From positions 1 to 35,819 of the forward strand of contig JBMORL010000005.1 of NCBI GenBank assembly GCA_049322335.1: a DNA stretch of 35,819 bases. Direction: 5' to 3'. Shown piece after piece: positions 1-9,188 of the stretch. Numbering within the stretch: position 1 is the first letter of the stretch; each line of letters begins with the position of its first letter. Below the pieces are notes generated by a model. The model had not been told where the DNA came from. It ran no database searches and saw only the letters and a program-made list of their open reading frames with translations. The stretch comes from JBMORL01 sp049322335. GTDB lineage: Bacteria; Bacteroidota; Bacteroidia; Flavobacteriales_D; UBA2798. A program made the translations under genes and the position numbers.

Positions 1-5
1 TAACA

Positions 6-22
6 CAACCCCGGAGGGGTTG
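6..22. repeat. Short perfect hairpin at window edge
   Basis: CAACCCC and GGGGTTG (7 bp) are separated by the 3-base loop GGA. No T-run follows on either side, so it is not a convincing intrinsic terminator. It may be the end of a dispersed palindromic repeat cut by the window edge. Bases 23-196 hold no gene I can support; a short open frame from 88 has no family signature and overlaps the next gene. Confidence 0.5.
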
Positions 23-196
23 AATATGTATTTTATTCGACATAAACACCTCCTCAGCCAAAAGCATCCCTATCTTTCTACACACTCATGTACTCTATCC
101 CGAAAATCATTGCTCTCTCTGTTTTTATCTGTGAATTGATATTATTTTTCCCTTTATTTCCCGGTTGTTGTGTATTTTTAGGGCTTCATTCAAATT

Positions 197-2536
197 ATGA
201 GGATCGGGATAAAATTAACGCTGGCTTTTTTCTTCATCGCCTTTGTATCTATTTCCATTATCGGGGTGATTTCGTATGTGCAGGGAAAAAAATCGCTGCA
301 GGAAGAGTCGTTCAATAAACTTACAGCTGTAAGAGAAATGAAGGCCGAACAAATTGAAGGATACTACCAGCTGATTATCGACCAGGCCAAAACTTTCGCA
401 GAAACTCCCACTATCATCGAAGCGATGAAATGTTTTGATGCAGGATTTGACACCATCCTGTCGGAATTAAACCCTTCTGCTGTCATACTGGATTCTATCA
501 ACCTAAACCTGAAAGACCACTACGAAACCGAGTTTCTTTCCAAACTCAATTCCAACACGGGTGAACTGAATAAGTATGGCGATTTCATTCCCGGCAAAAA
601 CGCATCAAAAATTTTACAACACCTCTACATCGACATCAATCCGCACCCCGTTGGTTCAAAACATAAACTCGACAGCGCCTCAGATAAAAGTTCATACAGC
701 GGCTGCCATAAAAAATATCATCCCTTCATCCGGCAATATCTCGAAGAATTCGGGTATTATGATATTTTTCTTGTGGATATTGACTCGGGAAATATTGTGT
801 ATACCGTTTTTAAGGAAGTGGATTTTGCTACTTCGCTTTTAACAGGCCCTTATAAAGAAACCAATCTTGCTTTTGCTTTTAAAGCAGCTGCCGATTCTTC
901 CAGCGGAAAAGGTTTTTACCAGTTGGTGGATTATTATGCCTATGCTCCTTCGTATAATGCACCTGCATCATTCATCTCTACTCCTATTTTTGAAGGAGAT
1001 ACAAAAATTGGAGTGCTTATTTTCCAGATGCCTATTGACAGAATTAACAATATCATGACCAGCAACCAGGGATGGTCGAACGTGGGGCTGGGTAAATCGG
1101 GAGAAACTTACATTGTAGGCGAAGATTTTACATTACGCAACCAATCACGTTTTCTCATTGAAGACAGCACCAACTATTTCAGGATGATAACCGATATTGG
1201 CGTGCCACAGGAAACCATCGACCGGATAAGAGCTTTTAACAGCACCGTTGGTTTGCAGGAAGTGAAAACTGAAGGAACACAGGACGCACTGGAAGGAAAT
1301 ACGAATACAAAAATTTTTCCGGATTACCGGGGTGTTCCCGTTTTATCAGCCTATCGCCCGCTCGACATTCCCGGAATGAATTGGGTGATCATGAGCGAAA
1401 TTGACGAGGAAGAAGCTTTTGCCCACATTTATACTTTGCGGAATAATATTTTTATAGGTTTTGGAGGATTGCTGGTGCTTATCATTATAGCATCACTTCT
1501 TATTTCAAGACAGCTCACGCGTCCGATAAAAATTCTTACCACCGATGCCATGGAACTGGCCAAGGGAAATCTTGATGTGGTGATTGACGTAGGCGCAAGA
1601 AGAAAAGATGAGATTGGCATACTGGCGCTTAGTTTTAAAAAAATGCAGGTGTCCATCAATAACCTGATTTCTGAACTCAAACACATTAATCAGAATCTCG
1701 AAAACAAAGTGATTGAACGAACACAGGACCTTCACCGGCAGAAAGAAATAGTGGAAGAAAAAAACAAAGAGATTGTAGATTCCATCAATTATGCCCAGCG
1801 TCTTCAAAGGGCAATCCTTCCCACGTTAGGAACTATTAAAATGAACCTGCCTGAAAGTTTTGTGCTGTTTAAGCCAAAAGACATTGTTTCAGGAGACTTT
1901 TACTGGATGTATTCTGATAGTGAAGAAGTGCTGATTGCTGCCGTGGATTGTACAGGACACGGTGTGCCGGGCGCGATGGTAAGTGTGGTGGGTGCCAACA
2001 GTCTTGACCGTTGCGTAAAAGAATTTAAATTATTGAAACCTGCCGCTATTCTCGACCGGTTAAGCGTACTGGTAACCGAAACATTCGAATCGAGCGATCA
2101 TGAAGTAAAAGACGGAATGGACATCAGCCTTTGTCGCCTCAATGTAAAAACCAAGAAAATTGAATGGGCAGGCGCCAACAATCCTTTGTGGGTAATAAAA
2201 AACGGGAAAAAAGGAAAAGCAGAAACCGATTATTTTATAGAGATAAAAGCCGACAAGCAACCCATCGGAAAATTTGATTTCAGGAAACCTTTTACCAACC
2301 ACGAATTGCAACTGGAAGAAGGAGATTGCATTTATCTTTTCACCGATGGTTATGCCGACCAGTTTGGTGGCCCCAACGGAAAAAAACTAAAATACAAAAC
2401 GCTGAAAGACCTGCTTATTTCACAGCATGAAAAAACCATGGGCGAACAAATGGAAAAAATTGACCGCGAATTTGAAAGCTGGAAAGGACACCTCGAGCAG
2501 ATTGATGACGTTTGCGTAATCGGTATCCGTATCTGA
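197..2536 (+). CDS. Membrane sensor protein serine phosphatase (Cache-like, HAMP, SpoIIE/PP2C)
   Basis: Likely a sensor that dephosphorylates a serine/threonine-phosphorylated partner in a partner-switching pathway. The 779-residue protein has an N-terminal membrane segment (about residues 6-28), a large periplasmic region of Cache-like size, a second membrane segment (about 417-438), a HAMP domain (about 440-492), a coiled-coil linker, and a C-terminal PP2C domain (about 570-779). The linker carries INYAQRLQRAIL, which typically precedes SpoIIE domains in Bacteroidota. Metal-site motifs are visible: SGDFYW, VDCTGHGVPGA, LFTDGYADQFGG and a terminal DDV. The ATG at 197 places the membrane segment right at the N-terminus. 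The Cache call rests on layout only; the phosphatase call is firm. The partner is not obvious nearby, and the STAS-like gene at 35128 is too far away to assign. Confidence 0.92.
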   Translation: MRIGIKLTLAFFFIAFVSISIIGVISYVQGKKSLQEESFNKLTAVREMKAEQIEGYYQLIIDQAKTFAETPTIIEAMKCFDAGFDTILSELNPSAVILDSINLNLKDHYETEFLSKLNSNTGELNKYGDFIPGKNASKILQHLYIDINPHPVGSKHKLDSASDKSSYSGCHKKYHPFIRQYLEEFGYYDIFLVDIDSGNIVYTVFKEVDFATSLLTGPYKETNLAFAFKAAADSSSGKGFYQLVDYYAYAPSYNAPASFISTPIFEGDTKIGVLIFQMPIDRINNIMTSNQGWSNVGLGKSGETYIVGEDFTLRNQSRFLIEDSTNYFRMITDIGVPQETIDRIRAFNSTVGLQEVKTEGTQDALEGNTNTKIFPDYRGVPVLSAYRPLDIPGMNWVIMSEIDEEEAFAHIYTLRNNIFIGFGGLLVLIIIASLLISRQLTRPIKILTTDAMELAKGNLDVVIDVGARRKDEIGILALSFKKMQVSINNLISELKHINQNLENKVIERTQDLHRQKEIVEEKNKEIVDSINYAQRLQRAILPTLGTIKMNLPESFVLFKPKDIVSGDFYWMYSDSEEVLIAAVDCTGHGVPGAMVSVVGANSLDRCVKEFKLLKPAAILDRLSVLVTETFESSDHEVKDGMDISLCRLNVKTKKIEWAGANNPLWVIKNGKKGKAETDYFIEIKADKQPIGKFDFRKPFTNHELQLEEGDCIYLFTDGYADQFGGPNGKKLKYKTLKDLLISQHEKTMGEQMEKIDREFESWKGHLEQIDDVCVIGIRI

Positions 2537-2547
2537 AAATTATCTAC

Positions 2548-3558
2548 ATGCCCTACCTTTCCAAAATAAAATACAGGGCCAATTTGCTGAAAATAAAAGC
2601 CGGCCTTCGACTCGCACTACCTGACGCACAAGCTGCTCAGCCCGCAAATGCCAATAAAAAAACATTGGTGAGAGTTGTTGTGTATCATGGACTGGTAAAA
2701 GAAAACCCGTTGCAGTTCAATAACCGTTTCATCACTGTAAAACAATTTGAAGAACATTTGATCTGGTACAGGAAAAACGCCAGCCTTATTTCTATAAATG
2801 ATGTTTTTGAAAACAGGTTGCAGGAAAATAAACTGAATGTGGCTATCACTTTTGATGATGGATACAGGAATAACTACCTGTATGCCGTTCCATTACTGAA
2901 AAAATATACTATTCCGGCCGCTTTTTTTATCACCGCCATCCGGCCGCGAAAAAGAACCATCTGGACCGATATGCTGGATATGGTTAATCATTTACGGAAT
3001 GAGCCACTGAAAATAAACGATACTGTTTTTGTAAAACGGAAAAAAGAGTTTGTAAAAAAAGACACGGGTGAATCCTTAAAATTATTTGCGCAAAAACAGG
3101 ATACGAACTTCATCAGCCAGTTGAAAAAGGAACTGAAAAAAGATTTTTCCATTATCAAAAAAAACAAATCACTGCGCGACTACCGGAAACTGATGAGTGA
3201 AAAAGAAATAAAGAAGTTAATCTCCGGCAAATTATTTACCATTGGCATACACGGCAAAACCCATGCCTCGTATACGGCTATCGGAATAAAAAAATCGGTG
3301 AAAGAAACATTGTTCTCGAAAAAATACCTGGAATCCATAACGGGTAAAAAAATCAATATGTTGGCTTATCCTTTTGGACATTACAATCCCTGGCTGGTAG
3401 CTGCGTTGTATAAAAAAGGATTTAAACATCAACTGGTATGTGATTACCGGTTCGGAAAAAACGATTCGAAAGAAATAGTGAAAAACCGTTTTACCATCAA
3501 TCCTTTTCTGGAAACCAAAGTGCAAATGGAATTTTTAAAACGCGGGGCGTATACCTGA
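2548..3558 (+). CDS. Polysaccharide deacetylase family protein (NodB domain)
   Basis: Predicted carbohydrate esterase 4-type enzyme removing an acyl group from a sugar; the substrate is unknown. The 336-residue protein has the NodB metal motif TFDDG (D103, D104), the second motif HGKTH (H235, H239) and a later YPFGHYNP block, so the usual catalytic frame is present. The frame is open upstream to 2512, but that would overlap the phosphatase gene and add 12 residues; the ATG at 2548, 11 bases after that stop, is more natural. There is no clear signal peptide, so it may act in the cytoplasm or be membrane associated. The end overlaps the next start (TGATG). Nearby glycosyltransferases on the opposite strand fit a cell-surface glycan role. 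Confidence 0.85.
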   Translation: MPYLSKIKYRANLLKIKAGLRLALPDAQAAQPANANKKTLVRVVVYHGLVKENPLQFNNRFITVKQFEEHLIWYRKNASLISINDVFENRLQENKLNVAITFDDGYRNNYLYAVPLLKKYTIPAAFFITAIRPRKRTIWTDMLDMVNHLRNEPLKINDTVFVKRKKEFVKKDTGESLKLFAQKQDTNFISQLKKELKKDFSIIKKNKSLRDYRKLMSEKEIKKLISGKLFTIGIHGKTHASYTAIGIKKSVKETLFSKKYLESITGKKINMLAYPFGHYNPWLVAALYKKGFKHQLVCDYRFGKNDSKEIVKNRFTINPFLETKVQMEFLKRGAYT

Positions 3559-4448
3559 TGAGTGATGCCTTCCATTATAAAATTTATTCTCCGGGGGATG
3601 CCGTGCATGTGCGCGATCTTTTTTTGCGCGTGTTCCGGAAAAAAGTGAGCGTAGAATACATACAAAATAAATACCATACTTTTTATTGCCCGCTTTCACC
3701 TGTTGCCACGATTGCCTTTTTGGAAAATGAGCCGGTGGCATTTTATGGCGCCCTGCCGGTGAGAATAAACAACGGAAGTGAAACTTTTTTCGCTGCCCAT
3801 GCCTGCGATTCCATTACGCTTAAACAACACCGCGGAAAAGGGCTGCATTATAACCTTGCGCTTCTTTCGTATGAGGAAATGAAAAAGCAGGGAATAAAAT
3901 TTGTTTTTGCCATGCACAGCGAAAACACATTAAAAGCCACCGGGAAACTCAACTGGCAGAAAGGAGAACATCTTTCACGTTTTCATATCAAAACCGGCAA
4001 CCTGTTTTCATCATTGTTTATACGAAGGCAAAAAGAAAAAGAAGAACCCGAACTGCGAAATACTTTCAGGAATCCTTTACACCATTCGGGCATGTATATT
4101 AATTACGATGCCGAATACCTGCGCTACAAATCATTTTCAGGCAGCAGGTTTATAAAACTTGAAAACAGTATAACCTGGATTCGCGGGCACAGGGACCTTT
4201 GGACAGGGAGCATAAATGGAATTAGCAATGAAAATTCGGAAAAGGTGCTGGAAGAAATAAAACATTTTGCTTCAGTGCACGGATATCGTGAAGTAATTTT
4301 CCAGGTTTCAAAAAACACAGAACTGCATAACCTGCTATCCCGGCATCTTACTCCCGAAGAATCTTTTCCGCTGGGTTATTTATCATTCGACAAAGCCATA
4401 AATCCCGCTGAATTAAAACTTAATTTTTCGGATCTGGATACGTTTTAA
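3558..4448 (+). CDS. GNAT family N-acetyltransferase
   Basis: Predicted acyl-CoA-dependent N-acyltransferase of unknown substrate. The 296-residue protein has an N-terminal GNAT fold with the acetyl-CoA loop motif QHRGKGL (about residues 93-99), preceded by a strand reading ACDSITL. The C-terminal half (about 150-296) is less conserved and could be a second, degenerate GNAT-like half. The start overlaps the deacetylase stop, indicating translational coupling and perhaps joint action on one sugar, for example deacetylation then re-acylation; that pairing is inference. The gene ends 8 bases before the convergent methyltransferase. No clear terminator lies between them, only a 14-base direct repeat (4415-4428 and 4452-4465). 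Confidence 0.8.
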   Translation: MSDAFHYKIYSPGDAVHVRDLFLRVFRKKVSVEYIQNKYHTFYCPLSPVATIAFLENEPVAFYGALPVRINNGSETFFAAHACDSITLKQHRGKGLHYNLALLSYEEMKKQGIKFVFAMHSENTLKATGKLNWQKGEHLSRFHIKTGNLFSSLFIRRQKEKEEPELRNTFRNPLHHSGMYINYDAEYLRYKSFSGSRFIKLENSITWIRGHRDLWTGSINGISNENSEKVLEEIKHFASVHGYREVIFQVSKNTELHNLLSRHLTPEESFPLGYLSFDKAINPAELKLNFSDLDTF

Positions 4449-4456
4449 GGAAAAAC

Positions 4457-5125
4457 TTAATTTTTATCACAAGCCACTTCAAAAATATAATTTACCTCAT
4501 TCCATTTTCGTATTTCTTTCTGAAGGGTAAGATGCAGGTTATTTTTTGATGCGATGGATTTTATTTTTTCAATATCACAGTCCTCAGATAAGATCATCCA
4601 AACCGTTGCCTGGTTTTTTGGTGATATTCCCAACTGGTAAAACAGTTTTTCAAAATATTCAAACCGTTCACCGCAATACCATGCTTTTTCAGTATCATTT
4701 TTTGGAAGCTTCGGATAAAACGGAGGATTGATTATCACATAATGAAATTCATTAACAGAAACGTTATCCAAAAGATCGGAATGAATGACATCAATAGCCA
4801 TTCCCTGCTTTTCTGTAAATTTTTTAAAATAACCAACCGCCACAGGAGAAATATCGGTTGCTGTTACATCTGCCCCGCGTTTCCAGGCATAAGCAGAAAT
4901 AATCCCGCATCCGCAGCCCAGTTCGAGCAATTTCATCTGCTTAAGTTCCTTTGTTTTTAAAAACTCAAGAAAATTTTTGGTGGTAGTGGTGAAATGCGGA
5001 GAAAACACCCCGGGATAAACCGGAACAGTGGTGCCACGATACGAATAATTACGTGGTTTCCGGTGATACCAGTTATAGTATCTTCTGAAAACAGGATGCG
5101 CTATTTTTCTTAACAGTTTTTTCAT
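4457..5125 (-). CDS. Class I SAM-dependent methyltransferase with NPPF motif
   Basis: Last gene of the ten-gene minus-strand run. The 222-residue protein has motif I LLELGCGCG (about residues 67-75) and an acidic motif II (TATDIS). Its motif IV, VIINPPFY (about 132-139), is of the N/D-PP-Y/F kind found in enzymes that methylate planar nitrogens, such as HemK/PrmC, RsmC-like and adenine methyltransferases. That suggests an N-methyltransferase, not the C- or O-methyltransferase type seen in the other two methyltransferases of the run. The basic N-terminus (RKIAHPVFRRYYNWYHRK) could bind membrane or nucleic acid. The start overlaps the end of the upstream radical SAM gene by 4 bases (ATGA). The substrate is unknown. 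Confidence 0.83.
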   Translation of the reverse strand: MKKLLRKIAHPVFRRYYNWYHRKPRNYSYRGTTVPVYPGVFSPHFTTTTKNFLEFLKTKELKQMKLLELGCGCGIISAYAWKRGADVTATDISPVAVGYFKKFTEKQGMAIDVIHSDLLDNVSVNEFHYVIINPPFYPKLPKNDTEKAWYCGERFEYFEKLFYQLGISPKNQATVWMILSEDCDIEKIKSIASKNNLHLTLQKEIRKWNEVNYIFEVACDKN

Positions 5126-6642
5126 TCGGCATAAAATCCCTGTTCTTCGGGCTGGCGGTACTTCCAGATTTTATGAAGAAATTTTATTTCCAGCGGAAAA
5201 GAATAAAATCCCGAAGTATAACGAAGGGCAGAAACAGCACGCAACGTTTTTCTTTTCCCGTTACGGATGCGTGTATCGGATACGGTAGGATAATATCCAT
5301 TGAGTACCGTTTCAAAATTTTTTATATAACTGATCATGGAAGGAGTAAGCCAGGGAGTAAAAGGATTTTTCCGCAGGTCGAACTTTATCCATTTTTCATC
5401 CAGCCAATCTTCCAGTTTTTCGGGGAAAACAAAACCGGTGGCTTTTACCTTTTCATACAATTCAGAACCTTCAACCGGCACAGGGCTGTATACATAAATA
5501 ATAATTTCGGAACCCGGATTTATTTTTTTTATTTTACGGATAAATTCCACATCTTCTTTTATTTGTCGCCACGTATCGTTTTCGTTTTTCCCCGGAAATC
5601 CCAATACAAATGAAAACTCAGGAATTATGCCCACTTTTTTCATTCTGTCGGCAAATTCAAGAATTCCTTTTCCGGTCTGGGTTCCGCCTTTATCCATTTG
5701 TTTCAGCAAATCATCGTTTCCGGTTTCGGCACCGAGAAAAATCATTTCGCAGCCGGCTTCTTTCATCAGTTGTAATTCTTCATCCTTATATTTATTCAGC
5801 GTATCAATTCTTCCTTCGCCCCACCATTTTACCCGGAGATCTTTTACAAGGCGTGAAAATTCTACTACGCGTGCAGCAGAAGTAAAAAAATTGTTGTCAT
5901 GAAATTCGATGGCATCAATCCTGTATTTTTCTTTCAGAAATAAAATATCCTTATACATCTTTTGTGCCGATCTTCCTTTCCACCTTGCTTCGTAAATAGG
6001 CACTACTGCGCAAAACGAGCAGGTAAAAGGGCAACCGAAACTGCTGTGATAGGCAATGGTTTTTTTTCCTAAAAATGTTTTCCCGAGGTAATTTTCAAGC
6101 GGATAATTTTTTTCCAGCAGCCCGTAAGGCAAAACCGGTAACTCATCGGGATCTGTTACGGGTGCTTTTTTTGTTTTTACAACTTCGTTTTGATTTCTAT
6201 AAATAAGATTAGGAATATTTTCAGTCACCATTTTTTCTTTTCCTGAAAGCATATTCACCAGTTGAGGAAAAGAAAGATCGCCATTGCCGTTGATGATATA
6301 ATCCACAAAACCGGAATGAATAACAGTGGCAAATTGATTGGAAGCAAAATATCCGCCCCAAACGGTAATGATATGCGGAAATTTTTCTTTTATTCTTTTT
6401 GTAAATGGAATGGCCTGCTTCAACTGAGGTCCCGGCATAACTGTACATCCAAATACAAAATAATTCCCGGTTAAAAATAATTCCTCCAGCTTTTTCCAGG
6501 GATCGTTCTCCAGATTACCGTCAATAATCTCCACCGGATAATATTCGTATACCGATGCAGCTACCTGCAAAACAGAATTGGGCACACGATGTTTTTTATC
6601 AGCGCTGCGGGGGTTGAAGAGTATGATTCCTTTACCTTCCAA
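5122..6642 (-). CDS. Radical SAM protein with N-terminal B12-binding-like domain (third copy)
   Basis: Predicted radical SAM enzyme of the BchE/HpnJ-like class. The 506-residue protein has a Rossmann-like B12-binding domain (about residues 5-135; WGGYFA and INGNGD blocks), then a radical SAM core with C204-x3-C208-x2-C211 in GCPFTCSFCA for the 4Fe-4S cluster. FLGAETGNDDLL and FVLGFPGKNE are typical core strands. Where a DxHxxG cobalamin ligand motif would be expected it reads DGNLEN, so classical histidine-on cobalamin binding looks absent. The start is TTG at 6642: three in-frame TAA codons lie directly upstream and the domain begins within a few residues. It is the most divergent of the three copies in this run. 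The reaction is unknown. Confidence 0.85.
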   Translation of the reverse strand: MEGKGIILFNPRSADKKHRVPNSVLQVAASVYEYYPVEIIDGNLENDPWKKLEELFLTGNYFVFGCTVMPGPQLKQAIPFTKRIKEKFPHIITVWGGYFASNQFATVIHSGFVDYIINGNGDLSFPQLVNMLSGKEKMVTENIPNLIYRNQNEVVKTKKAPVTDPDELPVLPYGLLEKNYPLENYLGKTFLGKKTIAYHSSFGCPFTCSFCAVVPIYEARWKGRSAQKMYKDILFLKEKYRIDAIEFHDNNFFTSAARVVEFSRLVKDLRVKWWGEGRIDTLNKYKDEELQLMKEAGCEMIFLGAETGNDDLLKQMDKGGTQTGKGILEFADRMKKVGIIPEFSFVLGFPGKNENDTWRQIKEDVEFIRKIKKINPGSEIIIYVYSPVPVEGSELYEKVKATGFVFPEKLEDWLDEKWIKFDLRKNPFTPWLTPSMISYIKNFETVLNGYYPTVSDTRIRNGKRKTLRAVSALRYTSGFYSFPLEIKFLHKIWKYRQPEEQGFYAE

Positions 6643-6667
6643 TTATTATTAGTTGATTTTTTATCAT

Positions 6668-7747
6668 TTATAATCCGTGACTTGAACCTTTTTGTTTAAC
6701 ATACAAATCCATATAACGCTCTGCTACATCCTTCATCACTGGAAAATTTCTTTTTTCAGGGATAGCTGTATTCAATAATTCCACGCACAACTTCACTGCC
6801 TCTTCATTGGAACTAAAGGTACAGATTTCCGGATTATCACAGGCGTATCCAACGGGAGTGGAAACAACATGACAACCCATAGCCAGGGCTTCGGCCAGCA
6901 CATAACCAAACGATTCGTATCGGGCCGTGTGCAAAAATACTTTAGAACGATTCATGTAGTGTAATACTTCTGAGCGTGAAAGTTCACCTACGTATTCAAA
7001 ATCGATATTCGCTTTATTTATATCCATTTTTTTTTGTAACTCTTCTTCCTGTTTTCCTTTTCCAATAACAACCACTTTAATTTTTTTATTCACCAGCCTT
7101 ACAGAAGAAGCAATATCGATAAACCGATCGTAGTGTTTCACTTCTACCAGGCTTCCTGTTCCGAGAATATCCACTTCCCGCTGAAGGTTTTCAGGGGTAA
7201 GGTCATCCACTCCCCAGGGAATAACCCGGTTGATTTTTATTTTACGAACTTCTTCCGCCATCTTTCGGTGGAAAGCAGAAAGAGCAATTAATGTTGTATT
7301 TTTATTAATCATCACCGCCATTTTTCCATAAAATCCATCCCTCGTTGCGTCCTGTCCCATCAATGTGCAGATATGGCTAATATTGTTTTCTTTCGCAAAA
7401 CGTGAGGCAAAATAAGCGGACTGATCCAGCCAGAAAGAGTGTACAACGGAAACAGGAAACTCTTTGTGTATCTTTGAAACTACCGAACGAAATCGCAGGT
7501 GAAGCATCCATGAAGAAAATATCCAGCTCCGGTTTCTTCCGTTGAGAGGATAAACCTGCGCCCCGCTAAACGAATATTTTTCCTTTTTAAAAGGATAATG
7601 CAGCGTTATAATAGAAATTTTTATTCCCGGTTGTTGCTTTTTTAATTCTTTTACAAACAGATACAATGGCGGGATACAGGTGGAATCATTTTCCCCATCA
7701 GCAAACCCGGGAGTAACCATCAATATGTGAATTCCTTCACCTGACAT
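6668..7747 (-). CDS. Glycosyltransferase family 4 (GT-B fold)
   Basis: Predicted retaining glycosyltransferase that transfers a sugar from a nucleotide-sugar donor on the cytoplasmic side of the membrane. The 359-residue protein has an N-terminal acceptor domain with HSFWLDQS and TLMGQDATRDG blocks and a C-terminal donor domain. The donor domain holds the EX7E motif (E278-E286 in YESFGYVLAEA) followed by AMGCHVVSTPVG, as in family 4. The ATG at 7747 overlaps the end of the upstream membrane glycosyltransferase gene by 11 bases. A 25-base gap separates it from the next gene, the largest in the operon. It pairs naturally with the membrane glycosyltransferase upstream. Sugar and acceptor are unknown. 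Confidence 0.9.
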   Translation of the reverse strand: MSGEGIHILMVTPGFADGENDSTCIPPLYLFVKELKKQQPGIKISIITLHYPFKKEKYSFSGAQVYPLNGRNRSWIFSSWMLHLRFRSVVSKIHKEFPVSVVHSFWLDQSAYFASRFAKENNISHICTLMGQDATRDGFYGKMAVMINKNTTLIALSAFHRKMAEEVRKIKINRVIPWGVDDLTPENLQREVDILGTGSLVEVKHYDRFIDIASSVRLVNKKIKVVVIGKGKQEEELQKKMDINKANIDFEYVGELSRSEVLHYMNRSKVFLHTARYESFGYVLAEALAMGCHVVSTPVGYACDNPEICTFSSNEEAVKLCVELLNTAIPEKRNFPVMKDVAERYMDLYVKQKGSSHGL

Positions 7748-9188
7748 TCTTCCTTTTCATTTTAAACAATTTCCATTGATCCCGGTTCAATGTTGTGATC
7801 TCCTCCAGTTGAAAACCATCAATAATCCGGATATAATTTAAATAAGGTAATTTCCCTTTCCACTGGCTGCTGATATTCGATGAATCCATCAGCACATAAG
7901 CATCAGCGCTTTCATTAAACTCTTTTATTTCTTCTTCCCAGATATTGATAATTTTTTTATCAAATCCCCGCAATTTAATCGCTGTGTCCATTTCAAAAGT
8001 ATACAACAAATCCATATCAAGCTCTTTCAGTTTTTCCGTCATTATTCTTTCTGTTTGGTTTCGTGTATATACCGTCCGGAATGCTATAACAGAAATAAAC
8101 ATATTGACGAATAAAAATACGGGAATAATAATCATTGGTATTCTCCACCTGTTTTTTTCAATAATAAAACGCCATACAGGGTAAAGAAAAATCAGCACAA
8201 GAGGAAAAGTGAGCAACAGAAAACGGTCGTTTTGCCTGCTGATACCTGCAAGAAAAAATGCATAAATAACAACAGGAATCAATAGAAATATGAAATGTTC
8301 TTTTTTATATGTAATTTTTTTCAAACCGGCAATCAAAACTAAAACAAGAACGGCTCCCGGTGCAAAATATCCCGGGTGAAATATATTTTCGAATGCATAA
8401 ATAATATTCGGAAACCGGTATGAAGCCACGCCTTCTTCAGTAGAAAATCCTGATTGAAAAAAATGCGCTGCCGACCAGTTTTGGAGAAAAGGGTGAGAAA
8501 GAGAGTTGACAGGATCAGTTTTAAGCCAAAGCCAGGGAAGCGTGAACAAAAAAGCTATTGCAGAAGCAATACTAATTTGTAAAAATCTTCCTTTACTGAT
8601 AACTGCCGCGAAGGGAACCAGCAAAACCACTGCAGAAGCATAACGGGTAAAAAAAGCCATCACTCCGAATGAAAAAGCGAAGACGATAAACCATGCAGCG
8701 GGCTCACGCCAGTATTTATATGAATAGTAAATAGCCAACAACACCAAAACAGCCGCCAGCATATCCGACATGCAACTAAACCCGTTGCGGAATACATAAG
8801 GTGAAAAAAGCAGGAAAACAATAAACCACACATACGAATAACGATGCCCTGCGCCATTGATTTTTTCGTTGAGACGAACAGAAATATAAATAAGAAGCCC
8901 GAAACACAACACAGAAACCAGTTGTAAAGCAAATCCCGGTGAAGAAAAAAGGAGTTTTAGAATAGCTCCGGCCAGCGGATAATATACCGGCCAGAAAAAA
9001 TCACTTTGCGTGCCCGAAACAGGTTTATTCATTAATAATTCACCGGCATATCTTTCATATTCATAAGCATCCTGTCCATACAGTCCATCAAACTGAAAAA
9101 CGAAACGAACCAGCAAAAAAAGTATCATTACCGGGATAAAAACCGAAAAAAACAAATACTTTTCTATGAAGTTTATAACGTTGTTCAT
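7737..9188 (-). CDS. Multi-pass membrane glycosyltransferase (GT39/ArnT/PMT-like, GT-C fold)
   Basis: Predicted polyprenyl-phosphate-sugar-dependent glycosyltransferase of the inner membrane. The 483-residue protein has about 11 hydrophobic segments, beginning at residues 12-30, and a first external loop with GLYGQDAYEYERYAGE. D40 there is the likely catalytic acid, as in the PMT and ArnT families. A non-membrane tail of about 100 residues follows the last segment. Start and stop overlap both neighbours (ATGA with the upstream radical SAM gene; 11 bases with the GT4 gene), so it is tightly coupled in translation. It most likely adds a sugar to a lipid or protein on the periplasmic side. The exact family could not be fixed by eye. 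Confidence 0.82.
   Translation of the reverse strand: MNNVINFIEKYLFFSVFIPVMILFLLVRFVFQFDGLYGQDAYEYERYAGELLMNKPVSGTQSDFFWPVYYPLAGAILKLLFSSPGFALQLVSVLCFGLLIYISVRLNEKINGAGHRYSYVWFIVFLLFSPYVFRNGFSCMSDMLAAVLVLLAIYYSYKYWREPAAWFIVFAFSFGVMAFFTRYASAVVLLVPFAAVISKGRFLQISIASAIAFLFTLPWLWLKTDPVNSLSHPFLQNWSAAHFFQSGFSTEEGVASYRFPNIIYAFENIFHPGYFAPGAVLVLVLIAGLKKITYKKEHFIFLLIPVVIYAFFLAGISRQNDRFLLLTFPLVLIFLYPVWRFIIEKNRWRIPMIIIPVFLFVNMFISVIAFRTVYTRNQTERIMTEKLKELDMDLLYTFEMDTAIKLRGFDKKIINIWEEEIKEFNESADAYVLMDSSNISSQWKGKLPYLNYIRIIDGFQLEEITTLNRDQWKLFKMKRKNVR

Noticed and set aside
6..22. Hairpin at the window start as an intrinsic terminator
   Set aside because: No T-run follows on either strand within reach of the stem.
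88..318. Short open frame before the SpoIIE-type phosphatase gene
   Set aside because: It overlaps the phosphatase start in another frame and has an unremarkable composition without a family match.
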